Below are positions 25,807 through 34,563 of a stretch of 34,563 nucleotides of DNA, one piece after another (position 1 is the first letter of the stretch; the number at the start of each line of letters is the position of its first letter). Source of the DNA: Verrucomicrobiota bacterium. Its GTDB lineage: Bacteria; Verrucomicrobiota; Verrucomicrobiia; Limisphaerales; JADLHS01. Made by a program: the position numbers and the translations under genes. The stretch covers positions 1-34,563 of the forward strand of contig JAKQDQ010000089.1 in assembly GCA_029573725.1 (NCBI GenBank), written 5' to 3'. The notes under the pieces were generated by a model. That model did not search any database. It was not told the origin of the DNA and saw only the letters and a list, made by a program, of their open reading frames with translations.

Positions 25807-26928
25807 CTAACGGGTGGTATCCACCGGTTGAGCGGACGACAGCGGAGAGTCCGGAAGAACAATCAAGCGCTGACCGGTCCGCAATCCCGCTGGATTCCGC
25901 ACCACGGAGTCTCCGAGGGCCAGACCGGACAGCACTTCCACGTACCCCTGGGCCCGGCGGCCCGTGGTCACGTCCTGCTCCACCGCCTTGTCGTCGCGGA
26001 CCAGGACGACTTTTTCCAAACCGGCAAAAGTGCTGAGCGCATCGGCTGGAATGCTGAGGACGTCCTCCCGGTCGTTGATCAGGATTTCCGCCTCCACAAA
26101 GGTGCCGGCGCGCCACCCGTTGGGGTTGGGCACATCGGCCTCGACGATGAGCATGCTGTTGTCCGTGCGCAGGGCCGGTGCGATCCGGGCCAGTTTGCCT
26201 TCGTAACGTTGATTTTCGCCCGCCAGGGCCAGACGCACGGTCTGGCCCAGTCGCACTTGTGCCGCATCACGCTCCGGCACCCCCAGCCGCAACCGCAGCG
26301 GGTCCGTTTGCACGAGCCGCACGATCGCGGCGCCAACCCCGAGGAAATCGCCCGCCGACGCAATGCGCTCCGCCACGATCCCGGTGAACGGCGCCTTCAC
26401 GCGTGAATGGTTCAAATTCACGCGCGCCAGCGCCTCGCTCGCTTCGGCCGCTTTCACTTCAGCCTGGGTGCTGGCTGCGGCAGCAACCGCGGCATCGAGA
26501 TCACTGGCGGAGGCGATTTGCTCCCGCTGCAAATCCTGCGTGCGTTTGAGGTTCTGCGCGGCGTTCGCGGCATTGGCTTGGGCCCGGGTGAGATTGGCCG
26601 CCGCCACCTGGGCCAGCGCTTCATAAGTGGTCGTATCAATCAGGGCGATTTCCTGCCCGGCCTGAACCGCATCGCCCAGATCCACCAGAAGTTTGTCCAG
26701 TTGTCCGGCAACTTGTGCGGCAATCGTGGCCGCTTCCCGGGCGGCCAGGGTGCCGATGGCCGAGAGGGTGCGCTCCATGGGACGCCGCTCGGCGCGCACC
26801 ACGTGGACCTGATGCGCGGGCGGGTCCGGTTGCGCTCCGGGTGCGGCGGTATTTGGCCGGTGGCAACCCGTGAGAACAAGTGTTCCCAGGAAGATCAGGC
26901 CGGCCGGTGTTTTCAGCGAGGATTTCAT
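25807..26928 (-). CDS. RND efflux periplasmic adaptor lipoprotein (membrane fusion protein)
   Basis: A 373-residue HlyD/AcrA-type adaptor. It starts with a lipoprotein signal (MKSSLKTPAGLIFLGTLVLTGC), so the mature Cys22 would be lipidated and anchored to the inner membrane. The order is a lipoyl half-motif (GQLDKLLVDLGDAVQAGQEIALID), an Ala-rich helical hairpin (about 95-160) with the docking tip, the second lipoyl half (VKAPFTGIVAERIASAGDFLG), then beta-barrel and membrane-proximal domains. The ATG at 26928 is preferred over an upstream GTG at 26955 because the signal begins there. It links the RND pump to an outer-membrane channel. Divergent from dps across 220 bp. Confidence 0.92.
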   Translation of the reverse strand: MKSSLKTPAGLIFLGTLVLTGCHRPNTAAPGAQPDPPAHQVHVVRAERRPMERTLSAIGTLAAREAATIAAQVAGQLDKLLVDLGDAVQAGQEIALIDTTTYEALAQVAAANLTRAQANAANAAQNLKRTQDLQREQIASASDLDAAVAAAASTQAEVKAAEASEALARVNLNHSRVKAPFTGIVAERIASAGDFLGVGAAIVRLVQTDPLRLRLGVPERDAAQVRLGQTVRLALAGENQRYEGKLARIAPALRTDNSMLIVEADVPNPNGWRAGTFVEAEILINDREDVLSIPADALSTFAGLEKVVLVRDDKAVEQDVTTGRRAQGYVEVLSGLALGDSVVRNPAGLRTGQRLIVLPDSPLSSAQPVDTTR

Positions 26929-27148
26929 TTGCAATCGGGCGTCACTTCGACGCACGAAGTGCGATATTTAATCAGAAAATGATGTCCGGACGCAACCCAG
27001 AGCGCATTCCGTCGAACAATGTCCGCAAAAGACCGGCTTGGACTTGACCTCGTTTCCCGGCATGCGATGCTGGGCGCCGGGATCCGCCGGATCGCGCACG
27101 CTTGTCACGCGACGTGCTGTCCGGCCACCCCAACAGGATAATCGAATT

Positions 27149-27619
27149 ATGAAAATCACCAGACGAAACGACCGAAAAGCCTTGATGCCCTTGTGTGAGA
27201 GCCTCAACCAGGTGCTGGCGGATTCCTACGCGCTGATGGCCTTGACACATCTGGCGCATTGGAACGTGGAAGGCCCGGGGTTCTTCGCGCTGCACACCGC
27301 CTTCCAAACCCAATATGAGGAATTGTTCACCGCGGCGGATGAAATCGCAGAACGGGTCCGCGCTCTGGAGTGCTACGCCATCGGGGGGTTAAGGACGCTG
27401 GCGGATGCGGCGAAAATGAAGGAATTCGCCGCGCCCATGACGCAGGAAAATTATGTGCGACAATTGATCGTGGCCAACGAGAAACTCCTCCAGGACGCGG
27501 CCCGGGCGCGAGATCTGGCGGGTGATGCCCAGGACGCGGAAACCCAGGATTTGATGATCGCCCGCATCACCCTACATCAAAAAACGGTCTGGATGTTGAA
27601 AAGCTTCCTCAAAAATTAG
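27149..27619 (+). CDS. dps: Dps-family ferritin-like DNA-binding protein from starved cells
   Basis: A 156-residue mini-ferritin that forms dodecamers, oxidises and stores iron using hydrogen peroxide, and protects DNA. The ferroxidase ligands lie on helices in THLAHWNVEGPGFFALHTAF and EELFTAADEIAERV: His37, His49, Asp64 and Glu68 correspond to E. coli His51, His63, Asp78 and Glu82. The fifth position, normally Asp or Glu four residues after the second His (E. coli Asp67), is Gln53 here. The short basic N-terminus (MKITRRNDRK) may contact DNA. The ATG at 27149 has AGGA about 10 bases upstream; the frame extends further upstream, but without family similarity. Confidence 0.92.
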   Translation: MKITRRNDRKALMPLCESLNQVLADSYALMALTHLAHWNVEGPGFFALHTAFQTQYEELFTAADEIAERVRALECYAIGGLRTLADAAKMKEFAAPMTQENYVRQLIVANEKLLQDAARARDLAGDAQDAETQDLMIARITLHQKTVWMLKSFLKN

Positions 27620-27788
27620 CCGTACGGTCGCCAGGGCGCGGGGGGATGGGTGATCCGGGGGCAACGTGGTCGCGACGAGGAGACTGCCGCTGCACAATCC
27701 GCAGATTCTTGCGGCGAAGTTCCATGTTAAGCTGGTGCGGCCCAGTGGATTGGATGATCCGCCGACTTCCTTGGTGAACAGCGTTTTT

Positions 27789-27816
27789 TTGACAATGATC
27801 CGAAGTTTGCTAATAT
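27789..27816 (+). promoter_or_regulatory. Near-consensus sigma70-type promoter
   Basis: TTGACA at 27789-27794 is separated by 16 bp from TAATAT at 27811-27816, and a run of seven T precedes the -35 box. Transcription would start near 27823. It is the best promoter match in the window and lies 170 bp after the dps stop, facing rightward toward the leader and the small gene at 28033. Confidence 0.7.
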
Positions 27817-27829
27817 CCAGCACGTAACT

Positions 27830-27925
27830 ATGAAGGTGGAATACATTCAAGTGAACATGGATGCGCAGCCGACGCGCGCAGCCATGCGGCTGTGTGGTTC
27901 CGGCCGGAGTGACGGAGCGGGTTGA
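27830..27925 (+). CDS. Possible 31-codon leader peptide
   Basis: ATG at 27830, only about 7 bases after the predicted transcription start, opens a 31-residue frame (starting MKVEYIQVNMDAQPTRAAM) that ends in TGA at 27923-27925. The stop codon lies inside the predicted antiterminator segment, so a terminating ribosome would cover it. There is no ribosome-binding site, so translation would be leaderless. An alternative overlapping frame starts at 27861 and runs for 53 residues through the terminator to 28022, 10 bases before the next gene. Either may be chance. Confidence 0.25.
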   Translation: MKVEYIQVNMDAQPTRAAMRLCGSGRSDGAG

Positions 27926-27955
27926 AACACTTTTGCAGGCAGTAAAGATTTCATC

Positions 27956-27990
27956 AACCCGCGATGGCCCGAAATCGCGGGTTTTTTGTT
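27956..27990 (+). terminator. Strong intrinsic terminator
   Basis: A perfect 10-bp stem AACCCGCGAT / ATCGCGGGTT with loop GGCCCGAA is followed directly by TTTTG. Counting the stem's last bases, the T run is six. The U tract is present only on the + strand. It lies 43 bases before the ATG of the small gene at 28033. Confidence 0.8.
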
Positions 27991-28032
27991 TGAATGACGG
28001 AACGAGCCTGTTTTCGAAGTAATACGGAAGAG

Positions 28033-28371
28033 ATGAGATTGAATACCGAAAGAGATGCCATCGAGTTTGCGTTGACCCGGAGCAGTTTGCCGACGGGCGG
28101 TTCCATTTATCGTGGGGCCATTGAGACGGAGTTGGAACGGCTGAAAGAACGGCTGCTGGCGGAAGAACTGGCCCGAACCGTGACTTTGGATGTCAACGTG
28201 CTCTTGCGCCGCGCCGCCAATGAAGCGGTGGCGCTCGCCTGGCTGACCCCGGTGCCCTTGTTGCTGTTGCCGGTGCTGTTCGAGGAAAAGGCGCTGGCCG
28301 CACGGCAAATGGCCCGTCGCCAGGCCTTGATTCGCGAAAGAAGCCAGGAACTGATGGTGCTTACGGAATAA
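28033..28371 (+). CDS. Hypothetical small protein with one hydrophobic segment
   Basis: A 112-residue protein I do not recognise. The N-terminal half is charged and helical (IETELERLKERLLAEELAR). A hydrophobic stretch at about 69-80 (ALAWLTPVPLLLLPVLF) contains Pro residues, and the C-terminus is basic (ARQMARRQALIRERS), so it may associate with the membrane. The ATG at 28033 is chosen because GGAAG lies just upstream; an ATG at 27994 in the same frame would overlap the end of the terminator. It lies directly downstream of the leader/terminator unit and is convergent with the UvrA gene, 27 bp away. Confidence 0.55.
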   Translation: MRLNTERDAIEFALTRSSLPTGGSIYRGAIETELERLKERLLAEELARTVTLDVNVLLRRAANEAVALAWLTPVPLLLLPVLFEEKALAARQMARRQALIRERSQELMVLTE

Positions 28372-28398
28372 GCCGGCTCCCGCTCCGGCGCGGAGGGA

Positions 28399-31743
<3,345 letters not shown>

Positions 31744-31840
31744 GCAACGAGATTAGGACAGGGCGCGGAGATGTCAAATCCAGCGCCCTTTCCGGCGGCA
31801 TCCAGTTGACCAGGGAACCCGGGTTTGTCATGCTCACGGC

Positions 31841-32767
31841 ATGAATCGTCGTCAATTTATTCAAACTACAAGCCTGTGCGCCGCCGGAATTTCTGCGATC
31901 GCACTGCCGGGTTGTTCCAGCACACCGGCGACGCACGCCAAGCCGTGGTTTCAAATTTCCCTCGCGGAATGGTCGTTCCACCGCGCGTTGTTCGGGAACC
32001 AGATGACCCACCTGGAATTTCCGAAGATTGCGCGGCGGGAGTTCGACCTTCACGGTGTGGAGTACGTGAACCAGTTTTTCAAGGACCGGGCCGACGACGA
32101 GGGGTATTTGAAGGAGTTGCGCTCGATCTGTGAGGGTGAGGGAGTCCGCAGCCTGCTCATCATGTGTGATGGCGAGGGGAATCTGGGCGACGCGGACGCG
32201 CAAAAGCGCGACCAGGCGGTGCGGAATCATCATCGCTGGGCGCGCGCGGCCAAATACCTGGGCTGCCACAGCATTCGCGTGAATGCGGCCACTGGCGGGG
32301 TCGGCAGTTTTGTCGAGCAGCAGCAGCGCGCGGCCGAGGGGCTGGCCAAGCTGGGGGAATACTGCGCCACGTTGGGCCTGAATGCCATTGTGGAAAATCA
32401 CGGCGGCCTGTCTTCCAACGGCAACTGGCTGTCCGGCGTCATGCGCCGGGTCAATCAGTCCAACGTCGGCACGCTGCCGGATTTCGGCAATTTCTGGATT
32501 GATCATGCCCGGAACGAGCAATACGACCGTTACCTCGGCGTGGAGCAGCTGATGCCGTTTGCCAAGGGGGTGAGCGCCAAGTCAAATGACTTCGATGCCA
32601 ACGGCAACGAGACCACCACCGACTACCGGCTCATGTTGAAGATTGTCAAAGATGCGGGCTACCGCGGCTTTATTGGCATCGAATATGAGGGCTCCCGGCT
32701 CGGCGAATACGACGGAGTCCGCGCCACCAAGGTCTTGCTGGAAAAAGTGCGGGCAGAACTCGGCTAG
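31841..32767 (+). CDS. Exported TIM-barrel protein, sugar-phosphate isomerase/epimerase-like
   Basis: A 308-residue xylose-isomerase-like TIM barrel (AP endonuclease 2 family). The N-terminus MNRRQFIQTTSLCAAGISAI is a twin-arginine signal and ends in LPGC (Cys25), so it is probably a Tat-exported lipoprotein. The barrel has GVEYVNQFF, IRVNAATGG, AIVENHGGLSS, GTLPDFGNF and FIGIEYEG, with acidic and His residues (Glu in VENHG, Asp in LPDFG, Glu in GIEYEG) placed as in metal-binding family members. Such exported isomerases/epimerases are common in Planctomycetes and Verrucomicrobia and probably act on sugars; the substrate is unknown. A weak -35/-10 pair (TTGACC, 17 bp, CATGCT) lies just upstream. 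Divergent from UvrA. The stop shares CTAG with the methyltransferase gene. Confidence 0.85.
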   Translation: MNRRQFIQTTSLCAAGISAIALPGCSSTPATHAKPWFQISLAEWSFHRALFGNQMTHLEFPKIARREFDLHGVEYVNQFFKDRADDEGYLKELRSICEGEGVRSLLIMCDGEGNLGDADAQKRDQAVRNHHRWARAAKYLGCHSIRVNAATGGVGSFVEQQQRAAEGLAKLGEYCATLGLNAIVENHGGLSSNGNWLSGVMRRVNQSNVGTLPDFGNFWIDHARNEQYDRYLGVEQLMPFAKGVSAKSNDFDANGNETTTDYRLMLKIVKDAGYRGFIGIEYEGSRLGEYDGVRATKVLLEKVRAELG

Positions 32768-34056
32768 GCGGCGGCGGCCCGGCCCGGCTTTTGGAACAGA
32801 ACAATGCGGTTGGTGTTCGTGCCCTTGCTCATGTTGTTCACGCCCCAGCAGTTCGCCGTCTTGGTGAAGGCTTGATCGTTGATCAGGACGAGCACCGGGT
32901 CGAGACCCGCCGCCACCCCGCAGGGCAGCACGGTTTCCTCCAGTCTTGTTTTGCCTCCGTGTACTTCACCCACCTCGCAGGCCAGGAAACCGCCGGGCTG
33001 AAGCACGCGATGAAGTTCGCGCAGCACTTCCGTCATCGCCGCCGCCCAATCCGCCAGTTTCCGGGGGGTGGTCAGCTTGATGGAATGGGGGTCAATACCG
33101 AGAAACCAGCAGCGCAGCCAGTTGTCCGTCGCATATTGGACCACGTTCAAAAATGGTGGTGAAGTCACAATCAACGCCACGGAAGCATCGGGCAGCGCCG
33201 GGGTGGCGGCGGCCGGACCGGTGGTGAAACGGGCTTGCGCGGCCATTGCGCGGAGGGTGGATCGCACCGTCTCCGTTACATCGCCCAACAGCTGACGCGA
33301 TTTTTTCAGAAGGAGCGGCGCCACCTCCCGGCGCGGAGGTGTTTGCCTTCGCCGGGCGTTGATGCGGCGTTGGGCGGCGACGCTGACGGCCTGGTTCGGC
33401 GGCAGCGTGTACACGGAGAAAAATCCGGCCGAGTGCCCGGTGAGCCGGTTCAGCGCCACCAGGCGCAACCAGGCGTCCACCGGATTTTCGAGGTGGGCGA
33501 CAGGAGTGCTCAGCGTCTGTTGAAAGTGTCGTTTCAAGGCGCTGAGCTCCCGCAGGGTTTCAGGGTGATAAAACACCAGCAGTTCTTCCGGAACGGGAGC
33601 GTGCCATCCCCAATCCATCTCGCTCAAGCGCTGTTCAACCTGGTCTTGATGGGGGGGCTGCAACCGGGGTTGCGTGAAGGCAAGGCTCAGTGGATTGAGG
33701 TCGTTCCCCCACGGGATGCGACCGAGCAGAGCCGCCTCGATCGGGGTTGTCCCGCGTCCCATAAACGGGTCGTAAACCACGTCGCCCGGGCGGGTCAGGT
33801 GTTCGATGAAAAAGCGGGGCAACTGGGGTTTGAAGCAGGCACGGTAGGAAATTTCGTGTAGTGAACTGGCCTGCCGTTGACGGGCCGTCCAAAATTCATT
33901 GACAAAAGTGGGGGTCTGCAACACCCCGCCGTTCCACGGGAAGGTCGTGGTGAGGCACTTTGTCGCTTGCCCGAATCCGGTAAAATCGTGCAGCCGCGCG
34001 GCGAAATTCCAAACCGTCCGGCGGTTCAAATTGAGGTTGTGCGCGGCGCCCGGCAT
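32764..34056 (-). CDS. DNA N4-cytosine/N6-adenine methyltransferase, apparently solitary
   Basis: A 430-residue SAM-dependent amino-methyltransferase. The SAM-binding motif is VVYDPFMGRGTTPIEA (94-108), similar to DPFxGxGTT of beta-class enzymes. The catalytic motif IV is LPDASVALIVTSPPF (about 288-302), with S-P-P-F, typical of N4-cytosine or N6-adenine methylases. The motif order is I then IV, with about 190 residues between that could hold a target-recognition region. LLRELHRVLQPGGFLACEVGE-like sequence follows, as in class-I methyltransferases. No restriction endonuclease gene is visible within the window, so it may be an orphan methylase or belong to a system continuing elsewhere. Action on RNA cannot be excluded. 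The ATG at 34056 gives a complete motif set. Confidence 0.8.
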   Translation of the reverse strand: MPGAAHNLNLNRRTVWNFAARLHDFTGFGQATKCLTTTFPWNGGVLQTPTFVNEFWTARQRQASSLHEISYRACFKPQLPRFFIEHLTRPGDVVYDPFMGRGTTPIEAALLGRIPWGNDLNPLSLAFTQPRLQPPHQDQVEQRLSEMDWGWHAPVPEELLVFYHPETLRELSALKRHFQQTLSTPVAHLENPVDAWLRLVALNRLTGHSAGFFSVYTLPPNQAVSVAAQRRINARRRQTPPRREVAPLLLKKSRQLLGDVTETVRSTLRAMAAQARFTTGPAAATPALPDASVALIVTSPPFLNVVQYATDNWLRCWFLGIDPHSIKLTTPRKLADWAAAMTEVLRELHRVLQPGGFLACEVGEVHGGKTRLEETVLPCGVAAGLDPVLVLINDQAFTKTANCWGVNNMSKGTNTNRIVLFQKPGRAAAA

Positions 34057-34203
34057 GAACGCTGCACCAGGCTAGCAGACGGGCAACCGGAGCGGAACAA
34101 GATTTGTGCCGCGCGCCACAATTCCTGGTGAAAGCTGAAAAAAATTAGGTTGAAGAAAATAGCTGCTGCAGCATTTTTCAACTCACGGTTTAACACTGGA
34201 ATC

Positions 34204-34563
34204 ATGAAAATTGCCATTGTGGGTCTGGGTTATGTGGGGTTGCCGCTGTCACTGCAGTTCGCGCGCAACGGCGTGGAAGTCATCGGCTTGGATGTGGATG
34301 CCAGAAAAGTCAAATCCATCAACGCCGGACGCAGTTACATCGCGCATATCGAGGCGGCAGGCATCCGGCAAATGGTGCAGTCAGGCCGGCTGATTGCGTC
34401 CGCGGATTTTGCCCGGGTGAAGGAGGTTGAGGCGGTGATTATCTGTGTGCCGACGCCGTTGAACAAGAATCGGGAGCCGGATCTTTCGTATATCTTGAAC
34501 ACGGGGCGGAGCATTGCGCCGCACCTGCGGCGTGGGGTGTTGGTGGTGTTGGAATCGACGACG
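34204..34563 (+). CDS. Nucleotide-sugar dehydrogenase, N-terminal part (window edge)
   Basis: The reading frame from ATG at 34204 runs off the right edge, giving 120 residues. MKIAIVGLGYVGLPLSLQF is the NAD-binding Rossmann start of UDP-glucose/UDP-N-acetyl-mannosaminuronate dehydrogenases (UDPGDH family), with GxGxxG at residues 7-12. VIGLDVDARKV and VIICVPTPLNKNREPDLS are typical next motifs, and ESTT is part of the conserved first domain. The product would oxidise a UDP-hexose to a uronic acid for surface polysaccharide. Whether the substrate is UDP-Glc, UDP-GlcNAc or UDP-ManNAc cannot be decided without the C-terminal half. The upstream 110 bases are A/T-rich. Confidence 0.9.
   Translation, partial: MKIAIVGLGYVGLPLSLQFARNGVEVIGLDVDARKVKSINAGRSYIAHIEAAGIRQMVQSGRLIASADFARVKEVEAVIICVPTPLNKNREPDLSYILNTGRSIAPHLRRGVLVVLESTT

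Larger units (their letters stand above)
27823..27990 (+). ncRNA. Candidate attenuator leader or small RNA, ~165 nt
   Basis: The segment runs from the predicted start near 27823 to a strong intrinsic terminator. Inside it are GC-rich local stems (CAGCC-ATGC-GGCTG at about 27879-27892; CCGGCCGG near 27900-27907). A 9-nt segment, GCGGGTTGA at 27917-27925, is exactly complementary to TCAACCCGC at 27954-27962, which includes most of the left terminator arm. Pairing of these two would prevent the terminator, so two exclusive folds exist. It either controls read-through into the gene at 28033 or is a free-standing small RNA. I do not recognise any known riboswitch or Rfam-type core in it. Confidence 0.5.

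Noticed and set aside
27734..27771. tRNA 3'-end-like sequence on the minus strand, ending in CCGCACCA
   Set aside because: There is no matching acceptor 5' half, anticodon arm or proper T-loop GTTCRA; no cloverleaf can be drawn.

Overview
The window reads as a chromosomal segment of a G+C-rich Gram-negative member of the PVC superphylum, most likely Verrucomicrobiota (Pedosphaera/Limisphaerales-like). The main reasons are a giant secreted protein joining an SGNH-like domain, a PVC-type dehydrogenase propeller, HEAT repeats and cytochrome c; a Tat-exported TIM-barrel sugar isomerase-like protein; few clear Shine-Dalgarno sites; and dispersed palindromic repeats. This assignment is inference from gene content, with no marker gene to prove it.

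Left end (1-2392): the tail of a REP-associated transposase-like gene, a short-chain dehydrogenase of visibly lower G+C, and about 1.4 kb dominated by non-coding repeats. The repeats are two diverged copies of a ~165-bp element and two different palindromes. A small Cys-rich lipoprotein gene lies between the two element copies. Central-left (2393-12038): glycogen phosphorylase, the 23S rRNA methyltransferase RlmN, an L-lactate permease, and the convergent 1447-residue PVC cytochrome protein. Middle (12578-22465): a multi-helix TM_helix-family membrane protein split by a one-base frameshift in a G tract, an FHA-domain membrane protein, a same-strand group (membrane protein, GT9 glycosyltransferase, PF07399-type antiporter), a GT2 glycosyltransferase, the XTP/dITP pyrophosphatase RdgB, a secreted cyclophilin with extra domains, and an inositol-monophosphatase-family enzyme. 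Right (22576-34563): an RND efflux pump with its lipoprotein adaptor, a Dps-type ferritin, a small gene with a promoter/leader/terminator region in front of it, a divergent UvrA paralogue, the TIM-barrel protein, an apparently solitary DNA methyltransferase, and the start of a nucleotide-sugar dehydrogenase.

Most genes are housekeeping or envelope functions in short units with many convergent pairs. Two convergent pairs overlap by the same four bases, CTAG, which supply both stop codons.

The most interesting unexplained structure is at 27789-28033. A near-consensus sigma70-type promoter (TTGACA, 16 bp, TAATAT) is followed by a ~165-nt leader ending in a strong intrinsic terminator. A 9-nt segment inside the leader is perfectly complementary to the left arm of the terminator, and it coincides with the stop codon of a possible 31-codon leader ORF. 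This is the layout of a transcription attenuator, or alternatively of an independent small RNA gene, upstream of an unrecognised 112-residue protein. No tRNA, rRNA or CRISPR array was seen.
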